Positions 52,543-60,711 of a DNA stretch of 64,000 bases are shown piece after piece. The stretch covers positions 1 through 64,000 of the forward strand of contig JBBECT010000006.1 of NCBI GenBank assembly GCA_040881665.1. The letters are read 5' to 3'. The position numbers and the translations under genes were made by a program. Source of the DNA: Actinomycetota bacterium. GTDB taxonomy: Bacteria; Actinomycetota; UBA4738; HRBIN12. Positions within the stretch are counted from its first letter, which is position 1; each line of letters opens with the position of its first letter. The notes below the pieces were generated by a model, which was given only the letters and a program-made list of their open reading frames with translations, did not search any database and was not told the origin of the DNA.

Positions 52543-54013
52543 TGCTGGCTCCACCGATATTGCCGGCGAGATCCTGGACGACGACGTAGAACTGGTAGTC
52601 GGTCTGGTTGTTCAGACCGCTCACTCGGCACTTCGGCTGTGGGCTGCCTTCCGTCACACAGGTGACCTGCGAGTAGGGCAGGTTCGGCGGTGTCGTCGCG
52701 CGCTGGTAGACGAGATATCCACCGAAGTCCGCGGGGAGCGGTGACGGGGCAGTCCAGCTCAGCACGGTCGAGAGGTTGTTGACGGCCCTCGTACCGATCA
52801 GTCCCGTCGGCACGGCCGCTGGAGCTCCAGTGTCGAGGAGGATCGAATCTGACGCCGTCGCGCCGTGCTTGCCCAACGAGTCGATGAACCGCACGTAGAC
52901 GGTCTTCGTCCCGTCTCCCGACGTCAACGTATACAGTGGGGAGGTCGCGTAGGTCAGAGCGGCACCCCACGTCAGTCCGTCGGTCGACAGCTGCATCTGA
53001 GTGGCACCAGCTGAGGACAGGTTCAATGTGACCTGGGCCGAGGTCGTGTAATCCTGCCCATTCAGGATCGAGATCGTGCCGTTCGGTCCGCCGTTCCCGC
53101 CTCCGCCTGCCGTGGAAACGGTGACCGTGCAGTTCGCCCCGGCGTTGGACGCGGTGGCGCCGTCGTCGTCGTAGACGGTGTTGCTGATCTGATAGGTCCC
53201 TACACCGGCGTAGGTGTGCTGCTGGTCCACGCCGCCGTCGGTGACCGAGGCACCGTCACCGAACTCCCAGTCGATGCGATCGATCGTGCCGTCGGTGTCC
53301 GACGCGCTCGCTGTCAGGTTCACGGTGAGGGCGTTCGCGGTGATGTCCGGACAACCCACCGAGGGCCCCTGATTCGTCGACGATTCGGGTACGACGTAAG
53401 GCACCTCGCCGTTCGAGAACAGGGACGAGATCTTCAGCTGTCGGGCGAAGGGCTTGGGGTTGTCCCAGGTGACGACCGCGGTGACTCGCTTGAGGTCTTC
53501 GGTCGATCCGCCGTCATCCAGATCGACCCACGTGACGTACACGTACACCTCGAACTCGGTGTTCCCTCTGGAGAACGGATCCTGCACGTGCGTCAGCTGA
53601 GGCGTGCCCGGCTCCTCGGGCGTGACGATCAACGGCTCGTAGCAGGTGCTCCCACCCCCGACGCACGCTGCGCCCGTGGGATTGTAGGTTTGGGCATCCT
53701 CGTCAACCCAGAAATCGGGATTGCTCTCGTTTGCCGAGTGCGGCACTTCGCCTCCGACGAGCGAATCCTGGTTCAAGGCCAGAGCTTCGTAGTTGAGGGA
53801 TCGCGCGAACTCCATCTGCTCCTCAGCGCCGGCTTGCGCCGCGAGTCGCTCGCGGGCGAGTCCACTCGTCGTGAGGCCGTAGCCGAGCGCCTGGGCGACC
53901 GCAAAGGCGCCCACGGCGAGGATCATGCCCGCGACCATCCCCTCCACGAGGGTGAATCCACGCTCGTCAGCGTGAAGGCGGGCGTGGAACCATGTGAACA
54001 GGGATCCGCGCAT
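52526..54013 (-). CDS. PilV-like prepilin with PKD and fibronectin-III-like domains
   Basis: Unusually large minor pilin of about 495 residues. The N-terminus has a prepilin site (ADERGFTLVEGMVAGMIL, Glu at +5). A pilin head follows to about 205. From about 225 a PKD domain is recognisable (IDWEFGDGASVTD ... HTYAGVGTYQISNTVYDDDG), then a Gly-rich linker, a second beta domain (QMQLSTDGLTWG ... VYVRFIDSLGKHG), and a C-terminal fibronectin-III-like domain (STVLSWTAPSPLPADFGGYL ... NNQTDYQFYVVVQDLAGN). PKD and Fn3 domains commonly bind sugars or surfaces, so this is probably a tip adhesin. ATG at 54013 preferred over TTG at 54019. Confidence 0.85.
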   Translation of the reverse strand: MRGSLFTWFHARLHADERGFTLVEGMVAGMILAVGAFAVAQALGYGLTTSGLARERLAAQAGAEEQMEFARSLNYEALALNQDSLVGGEVPHSANESNPDFWVDEDAQTYNPTGAACVGGGSTCYEPLIVTPEEPGTPQLTHVQDPFSRGNTEFEVYVYVTWVDLDDGGSTEDLKRVTAVVTWDNPKPFARQLKISSLFSNGEVPYVVPESSTNQGPSVGCPDITANALTVNLTASASDTDGTIDRIDWEFGDGASVTDGGVDQQHTYAGVGTYQISNTVYDDDGATASNAGANCTVTVSTAGGGGNGGPNGTISILNGQDYTTSAQVTLNLSSAGATQMQLSTDGLTWGAALTYATSPLYTLTSGDGTKTVYVRFIDSLGKHGATASDSILLDTGAPAAVPTGLIGTRAVNNLSTVLSWTAPSPLPADFGGYLVYQRATTPPNLPYSQVTCVTEGSPQPKCRVSGLNNQTDYQFYVVVQDLAGNIGGASNVVSV

Positions 54014-54101
54014 ACGCAATACGATCAGCCTCTCTGAGCCTCTCTTGGCCTTATCGGCCCAGGTCCCACGGAACTGAAGGCGCCGAAGCGGAAGGGAACG
54101 A

Positions 54102-54129
54102 AGAGAGGCGGCCCTCGGGCCGCCTCTCT
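54102..54129 (-). terminator. Terminator-like hairpin downstream of pilA
   Basis: A perfect 13-bp stem, AGAGAGGCGGCCC / GGGCCGCCTCTCT with a three-base loop, lies in the pilA to PilV-like gap. On the minus strand it is followed by TCGTTCCC, so no long U-run. It probably ends or attenuates the abundant pilA transcript. It shares its core with the hairpin at 46186-46212. Confidence 0.68.
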
Positions 54130-54156
54130 TGCGTTCCTTCCTTTTTCCGTTACGAC

Positions 54157-54660
54157 CTACGAGAACGACGGATCCGCGACGTTGGCCTCGTCAGCCGCGG
54201 CCCAGGCACCTGTGCAGGTCCCGCTGTCGGCGTAGAACGTGCCGGGCTCCGCACCGCCACCGGTCCCCGCCGTGTCGCGGATGTGGTAGCACGTCTGCGA
54301 GTCAGACAGCGCGGAGGCACCGAACGTTTGTCCAGCACCACCGACGGCCGAGACATCGAAGCTGACGACCGTTGGTCCGGTGGAAGCGCCCGCTTGGTAG
54401 TCCAGCGACCCTTCCGCGTCTTCCAGGGACGAAATCGTCACTGGCGTGTACGTGTTGTTGTCCGTGTAGATCGTCTTCGCAGCGGCCAGGCCGTTACGAA
54501 GGCTTGACTGCGCTGCCCGGTTCTGGGCACGCTGCCTGGCGCCGAGGAAGGTCGGCAGAGCGATGGCGATCAGGATGCCGATGATCAGAACGACCACCAT
54601 CAGCTCGATCAGTGTGAAGCCTTCCTCGTCACGGCGCCGCTCTCTGAGGCGCTGGATCAT
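54157..54660 (-). CDS. pilA: Major type IV pilin
   Basis: Main pilus subunit, 167 residues before processing. The leader and N-terminal helix are textbook: RRRDEEGFTLIELMVVVLII, with cleavage at G-F and Glu5, then an amphipathic helix (ALPTFLGARQRAQNRAAQSS). The head domain has two Cys (SQTCYHIRDT; DSGTCTGAWAA) that probably form the C-terminal disulfide loop. The ATG at 54660 follows GGGGGAG. A hairpin terminator lies 28 bases after the stop, and a long leader precedes the gene, in keeping with separately regulated high expression. Confidence 0.94.
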   Translation of the reverse strand: MIQRLRERRRDEEGFTLIELMVVVLIIGILIAIALPTFLGARQRAQNRAAQSSLRNGLAAAKTIYTDNNTYTPVTISSLEDAEGSLDYQAGASTGPTVVSFDVSAVGGAGQTFGASALSDSQTCYHIRDTAGTGGGAEPGTFYADSGTCTGAWAAADEANVADPSFS

Positions 54661-54896
54661 GGAGACTCCCCCTTTCGAGGACTCCGTCGCGGATCCCGAT
54701 GACCCGCGCTCTGCAAAAGGTGTCGGCCCCACGCCTTCCTGGCTGTAGTTGGCCTCAGGCGGATTTCCCAATGCAGCGGAGCCCATGCCCCGATAGTCCG
54801 AACGAACTACCAGCAGAAGGACAAGTTCTTGCAGCACACCGAAACACACGCATGCCCGCCCCCTGAGGGAACGGGCCCAGCGCGCTGCAATCGGGA
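54661..54896 (-). promoter_or_regulatory. pilC-pilA gap: structured-looking pilA leader
   Basis: This 236-base gap has no gene. CTGCA (54772-54776) can pair with TGCAG (54711-54715), enclosing small hairpins such as GCCTGAGGC, GCCAGGAAGGC and GTGGGGCCGACAC. Closer to pilA, CGCGG and CCGCG can pair around GTCATCGGGAT. At 54854-54876 GCCCGTTCCC pairs with GGGGGCGGGC, a hairpin without U-run just after pilC. The leader resembles a multi-helix RNA, but I could not match it to a known riboswitch. No convincing promoter was identified. Confidence 0.35.
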
Positions 54897-56108
54897 CTAC
54901 TGGATCAGGTTGATGATGTTGAACATCGGCATGTAGAGAGCGATCACCGCGGCTCCGACCGCACCACCGATGACCGCGATCAAAAGCGGCTCGATCAGAG
55001 ACGTCAGAGCGTCGACCGTTGCCTTGACCTCTTCCTCGTAGAAGGCCGCGACCTTCTCGAGCATCGTGTCGACGGCGCCGGTCTCCTCACCGACCGCCAG
55101 CATCTGCACCACCATCGGCGTGAACACCGCGTGCCTACCGAGCGGCTTGGCCATCGACTCACCCTCGCGCACGGCCGACTGCACGTCGGTGACGGCGATC
55201 GCGATCACCTTGTTGTTCACGGTGTCGATCACGATGTCGAGGGCCTGGAGGATCGGAACGCCCGACTTCAGCAGCATCGCAAGGGTTCCGGAGAACCGCG
55301 CCATAGCCGTCTTGTGGAACAGCTGGCCGAACACCGGGACGCGCAACTTGAACTTGTCGACCACGAGACGTCCTTGCTCGGTCTTCTTGTACTTATTGAG
55401 ACCGATCCAGAAGCCGATCCCGGCGATCAGGAACATCCACCAGAAGGTTCGGAGTGCGTTCGACGCGTTCAGCAGGAGCTGGGTCGGCAACGGGAGCTTT
55501 CCACCCAATTGCGCGTAGATCGTCTCGAACTGAGGAACGACGAAGAGCAGCATCGCGCTCATGATCAACATCACGAGGATGACCACGACGACGGGATAGG
55601 TCATCGCCGACTTGATCCGCCGCCGGAGCTCGACCTCCGACTCGATCTGGTCCGCCAGTCGCAGCAGCACCAGGTCGAGCACACCGCCCATCTCGCCGGC
55701 CGCGACCATCGCCGTGTACAGCTCGTTGAAGCACTTGGGGTGCTTCTCCAGGGCCTTCGTGAGCGAGGAGCCTTGCTCGACATCGGTGCGGACCTGCACG
55801 AGGATCTTCTCGAGCTCGGAGTTATCGGTCTGGTCCGCGAGGATCGAGAGGGCGCGCAGGATCGGCAGTCCGGAGTTGATCATCGTCGCGAACTGGCGGG
55901 AGAAGACCGACAGGTCCTTCAGCTTCACGCGGCCTGGGCGGAGGTTGATCTCCATCTTGAGGCCGGCCTTCTCCTTGTTGACCTCCAGCGGTGCGTAGCC
56001 CATCTCACGCAGCTTGTTCAGCGCGAGGGACTCGCTGTCGGCCATCATCGTCCCGGTGACGACGTTGCCGGTCTTGTCGCGGACCTTGTAGGCGTAGGAC
56101 TCAGGCAT
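54897..56108 (-). CDS. pilC: Type IV pilus inner-membrane platform protein PilC
   Basis: Polytopic platform on which the PilB and PilT motors act. The 403-residue protein has two homologous T2SSF domains: FSRQFATMINSGLPILRALS and FSGTLAMLLKSGVPILQALD, each followed by membrane helices (YPVVVVILVMLIMSAMLLFV; LLIAVIGGAVGAAVIALYMP). An N-terminal cytosolic region (YAYKVRDKTGNVVTGTMMAD) precedes them. The ATG at 56108 overlaps the pilT 3' end by eight bases. Order pilB-pilT-pilC as in many Gram-positive and deep-branching bacteria. Confidence 0.96.
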   Translation of the reverse strand: MPESYAYKVRDKTGNVVTGTMMADSESLALNKLREMGYAPLEVNKEKAGLKMEINLRPGRVKLKDLSVFSRQFATMINSGLPILRALSILADQTDNSELEKILVQVRTDVEQGSSLTKALEKHPKCFNELYTAMVAAGEMGGVLDLVLLRLADQIESEVELRRRIKSAMTYPVVVVILVMLIMSAMLLFVVPQFETIYAQLGGKLPLPTQLLLNASNALRTFWWMFLIAGIGFWIGLNKYKKTEQGRLVVDKFKLRVPVFGQLFHKTAMARFSGTLAMLLKSGVPILQALDIVIDTVNNKVIAIAVTDVQSAVREGESMAKPLGRHAVFTPMVVQMLAVGEETGAVDTMLEKVAAFYEEEVKATVDALTSLIEPLLIAVIGGAVGAAVIALYMPMFNIINLIQ

Positions 56109-57291
56109 ACGGCGAACCACCCCCCATCGGTGCACTCATCGGTGTTCCGCCGTTGGCGCTGTAGCCATCTTGAGGCGGTGGCATGCCGCCGCCGCTCCCG
56201 ACGAGGCGCTGGAGCTCCTCGGGGTCATGGCAGCGCTCGAAGGCCAGCTGCTGGCTGATCTTGCCCGCCTTCAGCAGCTGCGACAGGGACATGTCCATCG
56301 TCTGCATCCCGAACCGGCCGCCCGCCTGCATCACCGAGTAGATCTGGTGGACCTTGCCCTCGCGGACGAGGTTGCGGACGGCGGGGGTGGTGACGAGCAC
56401 CTCGGACGCGACCGCACGGCCACGGCCGTCGGTCGTCTGCAGCAGCTGCTGGGTCACGATGCCCTGCAGGGTCGTGGCCAGCTGCACCCGCACCTGCTGT
56501 TGCTGGTGGGGCGGGAACACGTCGATGATGCGGTCGATCGTCTGCGGGGCGTCCTGCGTGTGGAGCGTGGCGAACACGAGATGACCGGTCTCGGCCGCCG
56601 TGATCGCGGTGGAGATCGTCTCGAGGTCGCGCATCTCACCAACCAGGATCACGTCGGGGTCCTGGCGCAACACATGCTTGAGCGCCGGAGCGAACCCGTG
56701 CGTGTCGGTGCCGACCTCACGCTGGTTCACGATGCACTTCTGGTGGCGATGGAGGAACTCGATCGGGTCCTCGACCGTCATGATGTGCCCGGAGCGTTCC
56801 TTGTTGACCACGTCGACCATGCCGGCCAGCGTGGTCGACTTCCCCGAACCCGTCGGACCGGTGACGACGACGAACCCACGCGGGAACCGTGCGAGATCGG
56901 CCACCACCGGTGGCAAGCCCAAGGTGTCGAGCTCCTTAATCTCGTAGGGGATCAGCCGGAACGCGGCCCCGATCGAGTCGCGCTGGAAGTACACGTTCAC
57001 GCGGAACCGGGCCTTGCCCGGGAGCGCGTAGGACATGTCGAGCTCGAGCTCCTGCTCGAGCCGCTCCCGCAGTTTCTGGGGGAGGATCGCGTAGATCATG
57101 CCCTGCAGCGACCTCGGGCCGAGCACCGGATACTCGGCGAGGCGCTCCAGGTCTCCGTGCAGGCGCACCGTCGGCGGCGCGCCCGCGGTCAGGTGCAGGT
57201 CCGAACATCCCCGCTCGAGGACCGCCTCGAGCAGCTCAGGGATGGGCACCTGCACATCGTCGTTCACGACTTCCATGCCGGGGATACTCAT
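56101..57291 (-). CDS. pilT: Type IV pilus retraction ATPase PilT
   Basis: Hexameric motor that depolymerises pili, enabling twitching and DNA uptake. The 396-residue protein has an N-terminal PAS-like domain (RGCSDLHLTAGAPPTVRLHG), Walker A GPTGSGKSTTLAG, the Asp box HIMTVEDPIEFLH, Walker B VILVGEMRDLETI and the His box ATLHTQDA. GMQTMDMSLSQLL corresponds to the C-terminal retraction region. A Gly/Pro-rich tail ends the protein. It starts three bases after the pilB stop; its presence implies retractable pili. Confidence 0.96.
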   Translation of the reverse strand: MSIPGMEVVNDDVQVPIPELLEAVLERGCSDLHLTAGAPPTVRLHGDLERLAEYPVLGPRSLQGMIYAILPQKLRERLEQELELDMSYALPGKARFRVNVYFQRDSIGAAFRLIPYEIKELDTLGLPPVVADLARFPRGFVVVTGPTGSGKSTTLAGMVDVVNKERSGHIMTVEDPIEFLHRHQKCIVNQREVGTDTHGFAPALKHVLRQDPDVILVGEMRDLETISTAITAAETGHLVFATLHTQDAPQTIDRIIDVFPPHQQQQVRVQLATTLQGIVTQQLLQTTDGRGRAVASEVLVTTPAVRNLVREGKVHQIYSVMQAGGRFGMQTMDMSLSQLLKAGKISQQLAFERCHDPEELQRLVGSGGGMPPPQDGYSANGGTPMSAPMGGGSPYA

Positions 57292-57294
57292 CTG

Positions 57295-58983
57295 CTACTT
57301 CACCACCCTCGCGACTTCCTCGATCGATGTCTGTCCCATCCTTGCTTTGGTCAGACCGTCGTCTCGCAGGGTGGACATCCCCTGCTCGATCGCGACCCGC
57401 CTCACATCATCGGCAGACGAACGCTCGACCGTGAGCCGTTCGATCTCCTCGCTCATCTGCATCACCTCGTACAACCCGATCCGGCCTCGATAGCCCGTGT
57501 TCGTGCACGCCGAGCAGCCCTCGGCGCGGAACAGCTCGGTAATCTCGTCCCACTGGTACTCGGGGTAGCCGGCGGCCTCGAGCTCGGGCTGATCCGGCGC
57601 GTATGCCACGCGGCAGCGCTCACAGAGCTTGCGCGCCAGGCGTTGCGCCACCACGCAATCAACCGCCGAAGCGACCAAGAAGGTCTCGACGTCCATCTCG
57701 GTGAGCCTGGTGATCGCCGAGGGAGCATCGTTGGTGTGCAACGACGAAAGCACGAGGTGACCGGTGAGCGCGGCCTCGACCGCGATCATCGCCGTCTCGC
57801 GGTCGCGGATCTCTCCGATCAGCACGATATCGGGGTCCGATCGCAGGATCGATCGCAGCGCCGTGGCGAAGGTCAGGCCCGCCTTGTTGTTGACCTGGAT
57901 CTGGTTCACGCCGGGAAGTCGGTACTCGACCGGATCCTCGACGGTGATGATGTTGCGCTCCGGGTCGTTGAGGATGTTCAGCGTCGCATACATCGACGTC
58001 GACTTCCCCGACCCGGTCGGGCCGGTGACGAGCAGCGCGCCATACGGCTTGCGGAACGACTGCTCGAACCGCTTGTAGCTGTCCTCGAGGAACCCGAGCT
58101 CCTCGAGGCGGATCAGCGCGTGGCTCGTGTCGAGGATCCGGATCACGATCTTCTCGCCGTAGACGGTCGGCAGGCTGGCGAGCCGCAGGTCGACCTTTCG
58201 ACCGCCGACCGTCATGCCAATGCGGCCGTCCTGGGGGAGGCGCTTCTCCGCGATGTTGAGATCGGCCATGACCTTGAGCCGGCTGACGAGGCCGTTCTGG
58301 ACGTTCTTCGGGACGCGCTGCATCGCCTCGTGGAGCACGCCGTCCACGCGGAAGCGGACGCGGACGTCCTTCTCCCCCGGTTCGATGTGGACGTCCGATG
58401 CCCGGTCGGCGACGGCCTGGGTCATGATCGAGGTCACGAGCTTGACGATCGGTGCGTCCTCGACCGCCGCCTCGACGTCGCCCAGACCGTCCTCACCGGC
58501 CTGCACGTCCGCCGACGCCTCGGCGACCATGTCGTCGAGCTGCGCATCGAGCGACGCGAACTTAGCGATCGCCTGTTCGACGTCGCTGGCCGTCGCCACG
58601 ACCGGCTTCACGTCTCGGTTCGTGATCGCCCGGATGTCGTCGAGCGCGTACACGTTGGCGGGGTCGGACATCGCGACGAGCAGCTTGTCTTCGCGGGTCG
58701 CGATCGGGATCGCCCGGTAGCGGCGGGCCAGGGTCTCCGGCAGCAGGGAAGCGGCCATCGGATCGATCTGGAAGTCGGAAAGGTCGACGAACTCCAGGCC
58801 GACCTGCTCGGAGAGGGCGCGCACGAGGTCGGCTTCCTTGATGAAGCCCTTGTCGATCAGGACGCGGCCGAGCGCCTTCGGCGTCTTCTTGTGCTCGTCG
58901 AGTGCCTGATCGAGCTGTTCCTGCGTGAGGAGCCCCTGCTCGATCAGGATCTGACCGAGCTGCTTGGGCTTGCGCTTCGCCAT
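57295..58983 (-). CDS. pilB: Type IV pilus extension ATPase PilB with MshEN-type N-terminus
   Basis: Hexameric motor that polymerises pilin. The 562-residue protein begins with tandem MshEN-like repeats: LGQILIEQGLLTQEQLDQAL and LGRVLIDKGFIKEADLVRAL, the type that binds c-di-GMP in MshE. A second domain (about 60-150) and the ATPase core follow: DVHIEPGEKDVRVRFRVDG, Walker A GPTGSGKSTSMYATL, Asp box TVEDPVEYRLPG, Walker B VLIGEIRDRETA. Four Cys (LCERCRV; GCSACTN) form a zinc site. GGGGAGG precedes the ATG. It leads pilB-pilT-pilC. Confidence 0.96.
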   Translation of the reverse strand: MAKRKPKQLGQILIEQGLLTQEQLDQALDEHKKTPKALGRVLIDKGFIKEADLVRALSEQVGLEFVDLSDFQIDPMAASLLPETLARRYRAIPIATREDKLLVAMSDPANVYALDDIRAITNRDVKPVVATASDVEQAIAKFASLDAQLDDMVAEASADVQAGEDGLGDVEAAVEDAPIVKLVTSIMTQAVADRASDVHIEPGEKDVRVRFRVDGVLHEAMQRVPKNVQNGLVSRLKVMADLNIAEKRLPQDGRIGMTVGGRKVDLRLASLPTVYGEKIVIRILDTSHALIRLEELGFLEDSYKRFEQSFRKPYGALLVTGPTGSGKSTSMYATLNILNDPERNIITVEDPVEYRLPGVNQIQVNNKAGLTFATALRSILRSDPDIVLIGEIRDRETAMIAVEAALTGHLVLSSLHTNDAPSAITRLTEMDVETFLVASAVDCVVAQRLARKLCERCRVAYAPDQPELEAAGYPEYQWDEITELFRAEGCSACTNTGYRGRIGLYEVMQMSEEIERLTVERSSADDVRRVAIEQGMSTLRDDGLTKARMGQTSIEEVARVVK

Positions 58984-59031
58984 ATCCTCCCCTTGGGGTC
59001 ACGCCCCTCGCTGGCGAGTAGTTCGGACTAC

Positions 59032-59724
59032 TTAGGACTCTTCGTCATCGACGCTGGTCTCCTGAAGGAGTCGGGAGAACTCCTGGGCGAGCAGCACCCG
59101 ATCCACCTCCCCGTCCTCTTCCGGCGACGGCTTCGGTGCCTTCGCCGGCGGGTCCGCCGGAGGCGTCTGCGCGGCCGGCTCGGGCTCCGCCGCAGCCGGT
59201 TCCGGGGCCGCCGCCGGCTCCGGAGCGGGCGCGTTCCCGGCGGGTCCGGCGCCTTCGCCCGGGCCACCGGCCGCCCCTGCGGCGGTCTGCTTGGATTCCG
59301 CGGCGATGGGCTGCTCGACCGGCGCCTTCGCGTCCTTGTGCAGAGATGTCCGCGGCTTGCCGCTGGGAGCGGCGGGAGCGTCGGGGATCTTCAAGGCGTC
59401 CTTCTTCGCGCGCCCCTCCTCGGCCTGCAGCAGTGCTTGCTCGAGCTGATCGATCAGCAGTCCCGGACGGATCGTCGTCCCCCCCAAGGCGAACGCGCCG
59501 TACGGACCGCGACGGACATAGACCCAGAGTTCGTCGGCGAACTCGAGGAAGCCTTTGTCGGAGTCTCCGAGCGTCGCGAACCGGAGCCAGGCCGGCTTGA
59601 TCTCCTGCTCGGCGTCCGGGGGGAAGGCGCCCAGGACCAGACCGTCGCGTGAGACGATCAGCACGCCGCGCAGGTCGTTGAACGACACCGCGATCCGTGA
59701 CGCGAGCGCCGCGAAGTCTTCCAA
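59032..59724 (-). CDS. Roadblock/LC7-like protein with Pro/Ala-rich tail
   Basis: Protein of about 230 residues immediately upstream of pilB. Residues 1-105 fit a roadblock/LC7 (MglB-like) fold: FNDLRGVLIVSRDGLVLGAF, FATLGDSDKGFLEFADELWV and GLLIDQLEQALLQAEEG. Residues 120-205 are a low-complexity Pro/Ala/Glu-rich linker, and the acidic C-terminus (VDRVLLAQEFSRLLQETSVD) forms a short predicted helix. Roadblock proteins usually partner small GTPases or build scaffolds; no GTPase gene is present. A role in pilus placement or PilB regulation is inferred from context only. TTG at 59724 follows AGAGAGGAG by eight bases; ATG at 59751 is the alternative. Confidence 0.72.
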   Translation of the reverse strand: MEDFAALASRIAVSFNDLRGVLIVSRDGLVLGAFPPDAEQEIKPAWLRFATLGDSDKGFLEFADELWVYVRRGPYGAFALGGTTIRPGLLIDQLEQALLQAEEGRAKKDALKIPDAPAAPSGKPRTSLHKDAKAPVEQPIAAESKQTAAGAAGGPGEGAGPAGNAPAPEPAAAPEPAAAEPEPAAQTPPADPPAKAPKPSPEEDGEVDRVLLAQEFSRLLQETSVDDEES

Positions 59725-59850
59725 TCCCGGATCTCCTCTCTGAGGAGGCATCGGGAGCGCATCCGGAGCGCTTGAGGCTCCCCGCGCACGCACGACCGGG
59801 AACCATCACAACGGCCCATCCCGGCGTGGTTCCGCCGTGGAACGACGGTC

Positions 59851-60711
59851 CTACGAGGGCTCGGCCAGCTCCACCAGCGCGGCCGCCGACATCCGCTCGA
59901 GCGGAGGCGTTCGGCCGGTCCAGAGCTCGAAGGCCAGCGCCGCCTGGTGCAGCAGCAGGCCCAGTCCACCGAACACCGTCGCACCCGCCGCCCGAGCGGC
60001 GGTCTGCAGCGGGGTCACCGACGGCCGGTACAGCAGATCGACGACGAGCACGTCCGGGTGCAGGGCGGGGTGTGGCAGTTCCTCCCCCTGGGCGCCGAGC
60101 GGGGTGGCGTTCACCACGAGCGGCACGTCGAGCCCGGCCGCATCGGCGATCGGAACGACCGAGACCTCCGTGGACATCCCCTCCAAGCCCGACGTGAGGG
60201 CACCTGCGCCGGCCGGGTCGCGCACGGCGACGTGGAGGCGACCCAGGCCCGCTCGTGAGAGTGCGAGTGCACACGAGCGTGCCGCTCCCCCGGCGCCGAA
60301 CACGAGCGCATCACGATCCGCCGGATCGAAGCCGGCGTCGAGCCGAAGGAAACGATCGAACCCCGGTGTGTCGGTGTTGTGTCCGACGAGTGCGGTCGGC
60401 GTCACGACGATCGTGTTCACGGCCTGCAACCGTTCCGCGTCGTCGGAGAGCTCGTCGCAGATGGATGCCGCCTCGGTCTTGTGCGGCATCGTCACGTTCG
60501 TCCCCGAGAACCCCAGGACCCGCAGACCGCGTACCGCGTCGGCGAGCCCGTCGGGTGGCACCGGGAGGGGCACGTACACCCAATCGAGATCGAGCGCACC
60601 GAACGCCGCGTTGTGGATCGCGGGCGACAGGCTGTGCTCGACGGGCCACCCGATCACCCCGACCGTGTGGGTTCCTCCGCGCACCCGCATCGCGTTCCCT
60701 TCCTCAGCCAT
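59851..60711 (-). CDS. aroE: Shikimate dehydrogenase
   Basis: NADP-dependent reduction of 3-dehydroshikimate. The 286-residue protein has VIGWPVEHSLSPAIHNAAF, the catalytic Lys in TNVTMPHKTEA, the Asp in NTDTPGFDRFL, a Rossmann loop VFGAGGAARSCALAL, and GGLGLLLHQAALAFELWTG. The ATG at 60711 shares a base with the mltG stop; ATG at 60690 is also possible. It is separated from the other aro genes by the pilus cluster. Confidence 0.95.
   Translation of the reverse strand: MAEEGNAMRVRGGTHTVGVIGWPVEHSLSPAIHNAAFGALDLDWVYVPLPVPPDGLADAVRGLRVLGFSGTNVTMPHKTEAASICDELSDDAERLQAVNTIVVTPTALVGHNTDTPGFDRFLRLDAGFDPADRDALVFGAGGAARSCALALSRAGLGRLHVAVRDPAGAGALTSGLEGMSTEVSVVPIADAAGLDVPLVVNATPLGAQGEELPHPALHPDVLVVDLLYRPSVTPLQTAARAAGATVFGGLGLLLHQAALAFELWTGRTPPLERMSAAALVELAEPS

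Noticed and set aside
54711-54776. c-di-GMP or cobalamin riboswitch upstream of pilA
   Set aside because: AGCCAGGA resembles the start of a B12 box, but the rest of the box and the core are missing. The GEMM hallmark strings of c-di-GMP riboswitches are also absent.
56170-59652. An 1160-codon open frame on the plus strand across pilC-pilT-pilB
   Set aside because: Same reason: it mirrors real genes with complete motifs and shows no recognisable domain or ribosome site.
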